From the NCBI GenBank assembly GCA_964633975.1, contig CAZWKX010000017.1:1-43189 (forward strand): a stretch of 43,189 bases of DNA, written 5' to 3'. The stretch is from CAZWKX01 sp964633975 (GTDB lineage Bacteria; Actinomycetota; Acidimicrobiia; Spongiisociales; UBA11373). Numbering within the stretch: position 1 is the first letter of the stretch; every line of letters starts with the position of its first letter. Under the pieces are notes generated by a model, which was given only the letters and a program-made list of their open reading frames with translations, was not told where the DNA came from and made no database searches. The position numbers were made by a program, and so were the translations under genes. Below are positions 14,295 through 22,489 of the stretch, one piece after another.

Positions 14295-15746
14295 GTGATC
14301 GAATTCGGATCGGCTGCAGCGCTCGAGGAGAGCGATGTCGAAGCTCTCCTGGTCCCGGTGCGCGCAGAGCGGGTTTGGGACGGAAGCGGGGAGTGGGTTG
14401 CCGAGCGTCTCGGCGAAGAGCTGACGGCCTTCCTGGATGCCTCGGATTTCACCGGGAAGCTGGGCCAGGTGGCGGCCTTTCCCGGCACCGGCCTCATTCC
14501 ATTCAGCTCTGTGGTGCTGGTCGGGCTTGGCAAGGCACCCGATGTCGAGGCCGTCCGGTGCGCCGCCGGAGCGGCGGGCCGGGCGCTGCACCGGGTGCGC
14601 TCCGTGGCCACCACCCTGCACGCTGCCGTCGACGGCGGCGCCGAGGCGGTGGCACTCGGGTTCATCCTCGGGCAGTACTCCTTCGAGAGGCACCGCAGCG
14701 AGCCGAAGCCGGCCCAAACCCTCTCGGTGCGGCTCATCGGGGCCGGCGACGCCGACTTGGCCGCCGCAGGGCGAGGCCGGGTGCTGGCGGAGGCGGTCAC
14801 CCTGGCGCGGGATCTCATCAACGAGGCGCCGATCGACAAGCCGCCGGAGGCGTTGGCACAGGTGGCCCGCGGCATCGGGGAGCGAACCGGGGTGAGGGTT
14901 CGCGTGTATGAGGAAGAGGAGATCGAGGCAGAGGGGTTCGGCGGTCTCATCGGGGTGAACGCCGGAGCCGCCAACCCGCCGCGAATGGTCGAGATGTGGT
15001 ACGAGCCCAAAGACGCCAGGGCCTTCCTCGCCTTTGTAGGCAAGGGCATCGTCTTCGATTCGGGAGGGCTCTCCATCAAGGGGGCGGCCGCCATGGAGAC
15101 CATGAAGACCGACATGTCGGGCGCCGCCGCCGTGTTCGCTGCCGTGCAGGCGATCGCCACGCTGGGCCTGCCGGTGAAGGTCCTCGGAATAGCGCCGCTG
15201 ACTGAGAACATGCCGGGCGGCTCGGCGCTGAGGCCCGGAGACGTGCTTCGGGCACGCAACGGCAAGACCATCGAGGTGCTCAATACTGATGCAGAGGGCA
15301 GGCTCGTCCTGGCCGACGGCCTGTCTCTCGCCGCCGAGGCGGAGCCCGATCTCATCGTCGATGTGGCCACGCTGACCGGTGCCTGTGTGATTGCCCTCGG
15401 CGAGGAGATCGCCGGGGTCTTCGGCACCGGCGGTGGCATGGAGCGGGTGCAGCAGGCCGCGGAGGCCGCAGGTGAACGAGTCTGGCCCCTGCCCCTGCCG
15501 GACGACTACCGGAAGAAGATCGACTCCGACGTTGCCGACATGAGGAACACGGGCGTCAACCGCTACGGCGGGGCCATCAACGCCGCCCTCTTCCTCCGGG
15601 AGTTCGTGGGCGAGGTTCCCTGGGCCCATCTGGACATCGCCGGCCCGGCCAGGGCCTCGGAGACGAGCCACTACGTGGTCAAGGGAGGCACCGGGTTCGG
15701 GGTGCGGACCCTGGTGGCACTCGCCGAGCTGGCCGCCGGAACCTGA
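14295..15746 (+). CDS. pepA: Leucyl aminopeptidase (M17 family)
   Basis: This cytosolic two-metal exopeptidase removes N-terminal residues from peptides. The 483-residue protein has the variable N-terminal macro-like domain (about 1-165) and the catalytic domain with VGKGIVFDSGGLSIK (metal and catalytic Lys), MKTDMSGAAAV and NTDAEGRLVLADGL, including the catalytic Arg. Length is normal. The start GTG 14295 has one of the best ribosome-binding sites in the window, AAGGAGGA at 14282-14289 with 5-nt spacing, and lies 1 nt after the adenosyltransferase stop, so the two form an operon. No functional link to the adenosyltransferase is evident. Confidence 0.95.
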   Translation: MIEFGSAAALEESDVEALLVPVRAERVWDGSGEWVAERLGEELTAFLDASDFTGKLGQVAAFPGTGLIPFSSVVLVGLGKAPDVEAVRCAAGAAGRALHRVRSVATTLHAAVDGGAEAVALGFILGQYSFERHRSEPKPAQTLSVRLIGAGDADLAAAGRGRVLAEAVTLARDLINEAPIDKPPEALAQVARGIGERTGVRVRVYEEEEIEAEGFGGLIGVNAGAANPPRMVEMWYEPKDARAFLAFVGKGIVFDSGGLSIKGAAAMETMKTDMSGAAAVFAAVQAIATLGLPVKVLGIAPLTENMPGGSALRPGDVLRARNGKTIEVLNTDAEGRLVLADGLSLAAEAEPDLIVDVATLTGACVIALGEEIAGVFGTGGGMERVQQAAEAAGERVWPLPLPDDYRKKIDSDVADMRNTGVNRYGGAINAALFLREFVGEVPWAHLDIAGPARASETSHYVVKGGTGFGVRTLVALAELAAGT

Positions 15747-15798
15747 CGCCGGCCGCTGTGAATGGGCCGTCGCCCTCCGGCGTTTCGCGTGCTGCTAC

Positions 15799-15804
15799 TA
15801 CTCT
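15799..15804 (+). promoter_or_regulatory. Candidate -10 element for a leaderless sugar transferase mRNA
   Basis: TACTCT is followed by 6 nt and then GTG at 15811. No Shine-Dalgarno is present. The geometry matches the element before the adenosyltransferase gene. Confidence 0.35.
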
Positions 15805-15810
15805 CCGTCC

Positions 15811-17088
15811 GTGATGGCCCGCCGAATCCTCGCCGTTTCCACCGCACTCGATCTGGTGTCGCTCGCCGCCGCCCAGGTCGTCGCTTCCATGGCGACTTTC
15901 GGGACTGTGTTTGCCTGGCATTACCGGGACGACGTTTGGACCATGATCGGCGGCATCACCGGCGGCGGCATCATCGGGCTCTGGGTGGCTACGCGGACCG
16001 GGCGCAACGGTGTGCCGCGGCCTTCATACGGCCGGGCCTTCTCGATGGTCGCGTTGGCCATGGCGCTCACGTCCGCGGTCATCCTCTTCGGCCGTCCTTT
16101 CTGGTCACGGGGATACGTGGCTATCTCCGGTGTCACCTGGCTTGGGCTGGCCATCGCGCACCGCTGGGTGCGGCGCCGCCGGCCCTGGGCCGAGCGAATG
16201 GTCCTGGTCACCAACGAGAAGACCCTGGTGCAGGACATCAGCAACGCTCCCCACGCTGAAGTCCTCGAGGTGCTCGATCCCACGGGCCCTATGCCGGATC
16301 GGCCGCTGCCCCCGGGCGTCAGCTTGGCGGTGGATCTGCGGACGGCGCTCTCCGACGAGATGGCCCGTTTCGTGTCTTCGTGCAACCTGGCCGGCTACCC
16401 GATGCGCTCGCTCGTGTCCACATACGAGGAGCACACGGGCCGGCTCGCCATCGTGCACCTCTTCGAGGGCTGGGAGCTCACCGTGCCGCTGTCCAATCGG
16501 GGGAACTACGTCCGTACCAAGCGAGTTCTCGACACTCTGCTCGTGCTGTTGGTGGCTCCGGTGGCCTTGGTGCTCTCGCTGCTGGTCGCCCTGCTGATCA
16601 AGCTCGAATCGAGAGGGCCGATCATCTTCAAGCAGCGACGTATCGGCCTCGAGGGGCGGCCGTTCACTCTCTACAAGTTCCGCACCATGAAGGTGCGGGG
16701 ATCCGATGAGGGGCCCAGTTTCGCCCGGCCCGGCGACCGTCGGCTCACCCGTCTCGGCAAGGTGCTCCGGCCCGTCCGTCTGGACGAGCTGCCCCAGCTG
16801 TGGAACATCCTCCGGGGCGACCTGAGCATTGTCGGCCCCCGACCCGAGCAGGGCCCGTTCGTCGATCGCTTCTCAGAGACGATCCCCTTCTACACCCACC
16901 GGCATCTGGTACGCCCCGGCCTCACCGGGTGGGCGCAGGTGAACTTCGGGTACGCCGACTCGGAAACCGACACGGTGGAGAAGCTGTCCTACGACCTGTA
17001 CTACGTGAAGCACGTCTCGCCGTGGCTCGACTTGGAGATCCTGGGTCGGAGCGTCTGGACGGTCATTTCGGGGTTTGGGGCTCGTTAG
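15811..17088 (+). CDS. Initiating sugar-phosphate transferase (WbaP/CpsE-like bacterial sugar transferase)
   Basis: The 425-residue membrane enzyme is predicted to transfer a sugar phosphate from a nucleotide sugar to undecaprenyl phosphate, the first step of surface polysaccharide synthesis. The N-terminal half has about four membrane segments (residues about 10-115) and a cytosolic region. The C-terminal domain starts with a hydrophobic helix (about 240-265) followed by IIFKQRRIGLEGRPF, YKFRTM, DELPQLWNIL, GDLSIVGPRPE and RPGLTGWAQV, the signature of the family. GTG 15811 or ATG 15814 may be used. The 3' end overlaps the flippase gene on the other strand by 26 nt. Confidence 0.87.
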   Translation: MMARRILAVSTALDLVSLAAAQVVASMATFGTVFAWHYRDDVWTMIGGITGGGIIGLWVATRTGRNGVPRPSYGRAFSMVALAMALTSAVILFGRPFWSRGYVAISGVTWLGLAIAHRWVRRRRPWAERMVLVTNEKTLVQDISNAPHAEVLEVLDPTGPMPDRPLPPGVSLAVDLRTALSDEMARFVSSCNLAGYPMRSLVSTYEEHTGRLAIVHLFEGWELTVPLSNRGNYVRTKRVLDTLLVLLVAPVALVLSLLVALLIKLESRGPIIFKQRRIGLEGRPFTLYKFRTMKVRGSDEGPSFARPGDRRLTRLGKVLRPVRLDELPQLWNILRGDLSIVGPRPEQGPFVDRFSETIPFYTHRHLVRPGLTGWAQVNFGYADSETDTVEKLSYDLYYVKHVSPWLDLEILGRSVWTVISGFGAR

Positions 17089-18340
17089 CCCGGCGGCCCA
17101 CGAGCGTGGCGGCCACCAGCAGCGCGAAGGCGGTCGTCTCGCCTACGAGGAAGGCCCAGCCCACCTGCATCGACGCCGAGCCTGAGGCGGCCGCGATCGT
17201 GACGGCCGCGGCGACGAGCCCGACGAGCCAGGCGGCAGCGAGACGGCTGGTTGCTCGCATGGCCACGAGCATCTGCTGCACGAAGAGGGCGGATGTGGCC
17301 AGCACCACTCCGGATGCAGCGAGGGCGGCCAGCGCCGCCGAGGGTCGATACTCCGCCCCCAACAACAGCTGGACCAGCTGCGGCCCGGCGACGTAGCCGA
17401 TCGCGTATCCGGCTGCCGCCGCGCCCGCGGTCCCGGCGGCCACGGATACGGCGAGCAGCCGCAGCGTCTGCCATCGCCCCTGCTCAACGAACCGAGTCAG
17501 CGGCGGAAGAACGCGAGAGATGAGGTTGTAGGCGACCGTCAGCGGGGCCCGAAAGAGCAGGAACGTCTCGAAGAAGATGCTGACTTCGGTGCTGCTTGCC
17601 CCGAGGCCGGCTACCACGAGAGGTCCGGCGGCGAGGATCGTCTGCGAGGCGGCGTTGGCGGTGACGAAAGCAGCGAGAGATCCGGCGACATCGCGCTCGC
17701 GGGGGGCGTCGCCACGGTGCTCCCCGCGCATCGGATGCCACAGCCATACGACGAGCGCTCCGGCAACGAGGGTCCATGAGATGCCGAGGGCGCCGACGCC
17801 GGCGATGACGAGGGCTGAGGCGAGGGTGAGGCGGAGAGCCGACTCGGCGAAAGTGCACAGTCCGTACTCCTTGAAGCGACGTCGGCCCGCCAGGTAGCCG
17901 CGGCCGAGGGCGAAGGCTCCGTAGGCGACTATGACGGAGGCAACGACGGGCAGGAATGCCCAATCGTCCTCGAGCAGGCGTTCCAGGGTCAGGGCGGAAA
18001 AGAGAACCGACCCGACGAGGACGGCCGCGATGGTGGCCAGAAACAGCGCCCAGGGCGCGGCCAGCCGGGTCGAGTAGCTGAGACGACGGACGGTGAGCTG
18101 CTCCATGGGTAGGAACACCGTGGTGAACACCAGGAACTGGATGGTCCAGATGACGCTGACCGGGGCGAATCCCTCAGGCCCGAGCACGCGGCCGACGATG
18201 AGCTGGAAGAGATAGGCGCCGACGGCGGCGACGAGGGTCCCCACCACCATGTAGGTGGTGCCGGAGATCTCGCCGTGCGATCGCGTGCTGATGCCTGCCA
18301 TGGTGGGAGCGGCGGGACGAGTGCGGCGCCGGCCAGGCAT
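17063..18340 (-). CDS. Polysaccharide flippase-like membrane protein (Wzx/MATE-like)
   Basis: The 425-residue protein is almost wholly hydrophobic, with about 12 predicted membrane segments, and opens with a basic N-terminus followed by a GTTYMVVGTLVAAVGAYLF helix. It resembles oligosaccharide exporters that flip lipid-linked sugars, including the LGPEGFAPVSV segment near the first loop. The next gene upstream on the same strand, the SpoIID-like protein, ends 15 nt before its ATG, so both are probably co-transcribed. No Shine-Dalgarno is clear; an internal ATG 13 codons later is a possible alternative start. The sugar transferase converging on it supports a polysaccharide role. Substrate is unknown. 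Confidence 0.75.
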   Translation of the reverse strand: MPGRRRTRPAAPTMAGISTRSHGEISGTTYMVVGTLVAAVGAYLFQLIVGRVLGPEGFAPVSVIWTIQFLVFTTVFLPMEQLTVRRLSYSTRLAAPWALFLATIAAVLVGSVLFSALTLERLLEDDWAFLPVVASVIVAYGAFALGRGYLAGRRRFKEYGLCTFAESALRLTLASALVIAGVGALGISWTLVAGALVVWLWHPMRGEHRGDAPRERDVAGSLAAFVTANAASQTILAAGPLVVAGLGASSTEVSIFFETFLLFRAPLTVAYNLISRVLPPLTRFVEQGRWQTLRLLAVSVAAGTAGAAAAGYAIGYVAGPQLVQLLLGAEYRPSAALAALAASGVVLATSALFVQQMLVAMRATSRLAAAWLVGLVAAAVTIAAASGSASMQVGWAFLVGETTAFALLVAATLVGRRANEPQTPK

Positions 18341-18355
18341 GGTAATCGCCGGCCG

Positions 18356-21139
18356 CTACGGCACGAGTAACGACCCCGCCGAGGTCCCGTCGGCGCAGTA
18401 GCGCAAGGTGATTCTGAGCTTCGTGCCGGTGCCGGACCCGAGTGAGCCTATGAGCCCGGGAGCCATCGACAGCTCGCGGGCGTCGGCGCCAGCCGGGAAC
18501 GGGGAGGGGCGAAGCACGTTCCGGGTGGCCGGGTCGACGAGCACGATGACGGAATTGCCGTCCCCCCGGTCACCGAGCACGCCGAGCACCGGTGCGGAGC
18601 CGTCGCCTAGGAGCAGGCCCAGGTCGGTGACCGTGGCGAGACCGCGGGCTCGCACGCGGCTGATCAGGGCGCCGTCGGCGGCTCGTTTTGTGATCACTAT
18701 GACCGTGCCGTCTCCGCGCTCGGCGGCGACGGCCAAATGCTGTGATCCGTCGGCCAGCGGCACGGCTTCGAGATCCATTACGGTGAGGCTTGTGGTGAAG
18801 CCGAAGTTCACCTTGCGCACGAGTTCGTGGGTGGTGGCGTCGCGAATCACGACTCGGTTCCTCCGGCCCGCTCGTTCCAGCACTGCGAGGGCCGGGCCGG
18901 GAAGGACTTCGAGGTCGACGGCCTCGGCGGCGTCGACCTCCACGTTGCCGAGGCGCCTTCTCGAGAAGGCGTCTCGCAGGATCACACGCGCCTTGCCGTC
19001 GGTCCCCTGCGTGAGCAGGGCCAGCTCCGGCGCCGCCGTGCCGCCCACCGATGGCACCGCTTCGATGTCGAGGAAGGTGCTCTGGTTGGGGAGCCGAATT
19101 GTGGTCAACTTCTCTCCGGTGAGTGGGTCGACGACGACGACGCGTGCCTCACCGTCTGCGGCCAGCAACACGGCTACCTCGTCGGCGGAAGAGCCGGCGA
19201 AATTGGGCACCGTGGTTATGTCGACCAGCTCGAATCTCTTGGGACCGACTCGCGTCGCCGAGACGCGCCCGGCGGCGTCTTCGACGAACAGGCGGATCGC
19301 TCCTCCGCGGGTGTAGGCCACTGCGGCTTCGGCCTGGCCGTTGCCGTTTACGTCGTCGAGGAGGACAAAGTGGCCCTGCGCTTGGGACTCGACCCGGCAA
19401 GATACGGGGAACGGCACCGGTATCGTCCAGGGGCCGGCGTCGCCGGCCGCTACCTCGAGCGAGAGGTCGGCCACGTGCCCGTTTGGGGTGGATGCCGAGA
19501 CGGCGAGGTCCCAGTCGGCGAGGTTGGCGGCGGTGGCGTCTCGGGCCAGGTTCGGGTAGGCGGATGTGGTATTCCATACGATCGAAACGTAGGGGTCGTT
19601 CGACTGCAGTGTGGCGGTGACGCCGGTGAGGGAAGGGCCCCCGTTGCGCAGGATCGTGTATGCCTCGGTGAGCTCGCCGCACTCGGCGACGCCGTCGCCG
19701 TCCCCGCGGCTGTCCTCGGCGTTGTCGTCGTCGATCGAGAGGCCGGCGAGTGTGACGGCTCCGGTGCCGGTTGTAGCCGGTCCTGGGCAGGCGGCACCGT
19801 TGGGCGGCGGGGCCCCCACGTTGATTATCTGCATCGACCGCAGCCCGAGTCGCCAGCGCAGCTCCCGGGTGGGGAAGGCCACGGGACCGCCCTCCCCGGT
19901 GAAGGTGATCTCCAAGGCGGCGCCGGTCTCCGAACAGGCGGTGATCTCGGCTCCGGTGACGGTCCTGAGGCCGGGCAGGCTGGCGGCAAGCTCGGAAGCG
20001 GTGAAGCTGGCACTCCAGCGGCCGTAGGGGTTGCCCGCCTCGGGCAGGAGGCTCCAGTGGTCGTCCACGGCGCGCAGGTAGGGGACGTACCCGGTGAAGC
20101 CGTGCTCGGAATCCTCGGTCCAGCCGAACGTGCTCGACGAGTAGAAGGCCTCGATGGGAATCCGCTCACCGCCCCAGGTGTCGTCCGGGTGATAGAGCAC
20201 TTTTCCCTCGGTGGCGGCCACCGCTTCGATCCACTCGGCGCGACCGTGGCCCCAGCCGACGTAGAACTGGTCGCTGGTGGTGTCGTACAGGTTGCACCAG
20301 CACCAGGGCCGGGCCGAGGGCGCGCCGCGGACGATCGCCCGGTGCAGCGCATAAGAGCGGGCGGCGACGGCCTGTGCCTTCAGCGCCTCCATGCCGCCGT
20401 TGGACCCCCAGTAGTAGGGACTCTCGGAGATGCCGAGCACGTAGTCCTCGATGCCGATCTCGACGGAGAGGTGGAAAGCCTGGCTGGTGTCGTCGGGCCG
20501 GACGTGCAGTGTGCCGCGGGCGTAGCGGCAGGGGCGCCATACCGTGCCGCTCGGAGAATTCCAGTCGGGGAAGCTGCAGCCGTTCACCTGGAGGGCCGTC
20601 GACGGCCAGGCCTCCCAACCGTCCCACTCGATGTCGATGGAGCACGGTCCCTGAATTCTGCCCTGTGGTCCGGTGGCTCTGCATGTGTTGTTGCCGAGGT
20701 GCTCGATCAAAACGGTCTGTCCGACGGCGGCCTCGAGGCTTCTGGTCCCAAGGGTAAATACGGCTGGATCGGCACCGCCGGATCCGGTGGCGACGACCGT
20801 GAGTGCGAGGCTGGTTTGGTCCTGAAGCAGGTTCACCCACACGGGCTGCCGGGCGAGGTCGGGATCGATGTCGCCGACGGTGGCCCCTGTGTAGTAGTGG
20901 GTGACGATGTCCTGCCAGGAGTAGCCATCGAGGGCCATGCCGTAGGCGCCGAACTGGCTCATGCCCACGGAGTGGCCGTAGCCGCCGCCCTCAAAAGTGA
21001 AGACCGTCTCGCCGCCGGCGGCAGTGACGACAACCGAAGGCAGAACGGCCGCGGCCAGCGCCGTTGCTACGGCGACGACGACCAGGCGCCGCCGGCGTGT
21101 TCGACGGCGGCGCAGCCGCTTCGAGTAGCCGAGCCACAT
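18356..21139 (-). CDS. Secreted SpoIID/LytB-domain protein with C-terminal repeat region
   Basis: The 927-residue protein starts with a very basic stretch and a hydrophobic export signal or anchor (about residues 20-42). A SpoIID domain follows, with the acidic residue near position 231 in GIEDYVLG and the EALKAQAVAARSYAL signature at about 253-267, then STSD-like and EAFYSSS segments. In sporulating bacteria SpoIID is a lytic transglycosylase acting on stem-peptide-free glycan; in others LytB-type proteins modify division or sporulation-unrelated walls. From about residue 440 to 570 is an Asp-rich region resembling a CARDB- or Ig-like fold. From about 590 to 915 there are repeated units of DxNGNGxxE and VVxDPxT type, suggesting a beta-propeller. 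Sporulation itself is not implied. Confidence 0.85.
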   Translation of the reverse strand: MWLGYSKRLRRRRTRRRRLVVVAVATALAAAVLPSVVVTAAGGETVFTFEGGGYGHSVGMSQFGAYGMALDGYSWQDIVTHYYTGATVGDIDPDLARQPVWVNLLQDQTSLALTVVATGSGGADPAVFTLGTRSLEAAVGQTVLIEHLGNNTCRATGPQGRIQGPCSIDIEWDGWEAWPSTALQVNGCSFPDWNSPSGTVWRPCRYARGTLHVRPDDTSQAFHLSVEIGIEDYVLGISESPYYWGSNGGMEALKAQAVAARSYALHRAIVRGAPSARPWCWCNLYDTTSDQFYVGWGHGRAEWIEAVAATEGKVLYHPDDTWGGERIPIEAFYSSSTFGWTEDSEHGFTGYVPYLRAVDDHWSLLPEAGNPYGRWSASFTASELAASLPGLRTVTGAEITACSETGAALEITFTGEGGPVAFPTRELRWRLGLRSMQIINVGAPPPNGAACPGPATTGTGAVTLAGLSIDDDNAEDSRGDGDGVAECGELTEAYTILRNGGPSLTGVTATLQSNDPYVSIVWNTTSAYPNLARDATAANLADWDLAVSASTPNGHVADLSLEVAAGDAGPWTIPVPFPVSCRVESQAQGHFVLLDDVNGNGQAEAAVAYTRGGAIRLFVEDAAGRVSATRVGPKRFELVDITTVPNFAGSSADEVAVLLAADGEARVVVVDPLTGEKLTTIRLPNQSTFLDIEAVPSVGGTAAPELALLTQGTDGKARVILRDAFSRRRLGNVEVDAAEAVDLEVLPGPALAVLERAGRRNRVVIRDATTHELVRKVNFGFTTSLTVMDLEAVPLADGSQHLAVAAERGDGTVIVITKRAADGALISRVRARGLATVTDLGLLLGDGSAPVLGVLGDRGDGNSVIVLVDPATRNVLRPSPFPAGADARELSMAPGLIGSLGSGTGTKLRITLRYCADGTSAGSLLVP

Positions 21140-21173
21140 GGGGAGTGGATCGGCATCGAGATGCAGGCCTTGA

Positions 21174-21190
21174 GAGCGGCGCAGCCGCTC
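21174..21190 (-). terminator. Possible hairpin after the sirtuin gene
   Basis: GAGCGGC (21174-21180) and GCCGCTC (21184-21190) pair perfectly around a 3-nt loop; a second smaller hairpin (21192-21197 with 21203-21208) lies beside it, immediately after the sirtuin stop codon. There is no U-tract, so termination is uncertain. Confidence 0.3.
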
Positions 21191-21208
21191 GGCGGTTCGC
21201 GCAACCGC

Positions 21209-21958
21209 TCAGGTGAGAGCGGAGACCAACGCCGGCAGCGCTTTGCCCGCCGGTGCCTCGATGCGGGCGGCGGCGAGGTCGTCGAAGGCGGTGGGGCCGA
21301 TGTTGAGGATGACGAGGGGATGGCCGGCCTGTGCAACCTCGAGCGGAATCTGCGCGGCGGGAAACACCGAGAGGGTCGAGCCGACGGCGACGACGGCGTC
21401 GGCCTGGGAAGCGAGGGCATAAGCGAGGTCGGTGGCGGCCGGGGGCAGCATCTCGCCGAAGAACACGACGTCGATCTTGAGGATTCCTCCGCACAGCAGG
21501 CACGAAGGGTCATCCTCGCCGGCCTGCACTCGGGTCACGACGTCCACAGTGGGCTGGCGGTCGCCGCAGCCGACGCAGCGAGCCACGTGGGCGTTGCCGT
21601 GGAGCTCAACGAGTGCCTGGGTGGGGAGCCCGGCTTTTTGGTGCAGGCCGTCGATGTTCTGAGTCACACAGGCCAGCATGCGCCCGCTGCGCCACAGCCT
21701 GGTCACGGCTCGGTGAGCCTTGTTCGGCTTGGCCGTCAGCGTTCCCGACTCGAGGCGCATTTGCCACGAGCGTCTCCGGGTATCCGGGTTCCTCAGGTAC
21801 TTGTCGATGGTGAATTCGGCGGGATCGACGCGGGTCCAGACGCCATTGCGGCCGCGGAAGTCGGGTATCCCCGATTCGGTGGATATCCCGGCGCCGGTGA
21901 ACACGAGGATTCGTTCCTTGCCGCGCAGCACGACGGCGGCCGATTCGATCGATTGCAC
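21209..21958 (-). CDS. Sir2-family NAD-dependent protein deacylase
   Basis: This enzyme removes acyl groups from lysines using NAD+. The 249-residue product has the complete class signature: TGAGIS and GIPDFRG for NAD binding, TQNIDGLH, the catalytic His in ELHGN, a structural zinc site from CVGC and CLLC, and VGSTLSV. Length is normal for bacterial sirtuins. Start GTG 21958 is preceded by TACCAT and a 6-nt gap, so the message may be leaderless. A role in regulating acyl-CoA-producing enzymes is plausible in this neighbourhood, which is rich in CoA metabolism, but that is inference. Confidence 0.95.
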   Translation of the reverse strand: MQSIESAAVVLRGKERILVFTGAGISTESGIPDFRGRNGVWTRVDPAEFTIDKYLRNPDTRRRSWQMRLESGTLTAKPNKAHRAVTRLWRSGRMLACVTQNIDGLHQKAGLPTQALVELHGNAHVARCVGCGDRQPTVDVVTRVQAGEDDPSCLLCGGILKIDVVFFGEMLPPAATDLAYALASQADAVVAVGSTLSVFPAAQIPLEVAQAGHPLVILNIGPTAFDDLAAARIEAPAGKALPALVSALT

Positions 21959-21964
21959 GAGATG

Positions 21965-21970
21965 ATGGTA
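21965..21970 (-). promoter_or_regulatory. Candidate -10 element for a leaderless sirtuin mRNA
   Basis: On the minus strand TACCAT is followed by 6 nt and GTG at 21958, in the 36-nt gap after the upstream hypothetical gene. There is no Shine-Dalgarno. Confidence 0.4.
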
Positions 21971-21994
21971 GGCGGGGCCGGGAGGTGGGCGTTC

Positions 21995-22429
21995 TCAGGC
22001 CTCCAGCACCATGCGGTATTCGGCACGCAGGCGGGGAGAGAGGCGCCGCTGCTGGCCCTCGGACAGGGCCGGCACCCGGCGTCTCACAAGGAACGAGCCT
22101 CCGCTGCGCTGCACGAGGTCCTCGCGGAGCAGCACCTGCAGATGGAGCGGCCTCCTCAGAGACCTGCCGCCTACGGCCGCCGAGATGAGTCGCAGCAGGT
22201 CGGCGACGGCGCCTGGGCCGATGACGGCGGTCCAGTAGCGGCGCACCGCGGGATCGTCGGGAGCGTGATCGGCGAGCCGCCGGTCGGAGGGGAGGAGCAG
22301 CGGTTTGATCCAGGGCCGGGGGACGGCGGTGGGACGGAGGGCCTCTGCAGCGCCCGGGGCTGGCGCGGTGTCCATCTCGATGGGAGGACGAGCATCTAGA
22401 CGGAGGGACCCGAGCGCTGCAGAGTTCAC
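21995..22429 (-). CDS. Hypothetical protein, about 144 aa
   Basis: I do not recognise this protein. From the GTG at 22429 it has 144 residues; a TTG at 22444 or an internal ATG 18 codons later are alternatives, and no start has a Shine-Dalgarno. The first 50 residues are Pro/Ala-rich and probably disordered. The rest is helical and basic, with WTAVIGPGAVADLLRLI, a RRPLHLQVLLRED stretch and an Arg-rich C-terminus, which could be a compact helical domain, perhaps nucleic-acid binding. The start overlaps an unusual AT-rich inverted repeat (22423-22456), so the gene may be regulated. It lies between the penicillin-binding protein and the sirtuin on the same strand. Confidence 0.55.
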   Translation of the reverse strand: MNSAALGSLRLDARPPIEMDTAPAPGAAEALRPTAVPRPWIKPLLLPSDRRLADHAPDDPAVRRYWTAVIGPGAVADLLRLISAAVGGRSLRRPLHLQVLLREDLVQRSGGSFLVRRRVPALSEGQQRRLSPRLRAEYRMVLEA

Positions 22430-22456
22430 AGTATCTACATACAATTAATGTGAACT
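22423..22456. promoter_or_regulatory. Perfect 8-bp inverted repeat, possible operator
   Basis: AGTTCACA (22423-22430) and TGTGAACT (22449-22456) are perfect inverted copies separated by 18 nt of AT-rich sequence. The element overlaps the start region of the hypothetical gene at 21995-22429 and includes a TATGTA that could act as -10. It stands out from the GC-rich surroundings. The spacing would suit two half-sites about 26 bp apart centre to centre. The loop is too long for a normal terminator. Confidence 0.5.
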
Positions 22457-22489
22457 AAATGCAATAACGGCGCAAGAGGTCGCGAAGAA

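Noticed and set aside
18356..21139. Evidence of endospore formation from the SpoIID domain
   Set aside because: SpoIID/LytB domains occur widely in non-sporulating bacteria, and no other sporulation gene is in the window.
18827..22399. A very long open frame on the plus strand, about 1190 codons
   Set aside because: It lies antisense to the SpoIID-like, sirtuin and hypothetical genes, which have clear family motifs. Its Gly/Val/Asp/Arg-rich translation has no recognisable domain and reflects high GC at third positions.
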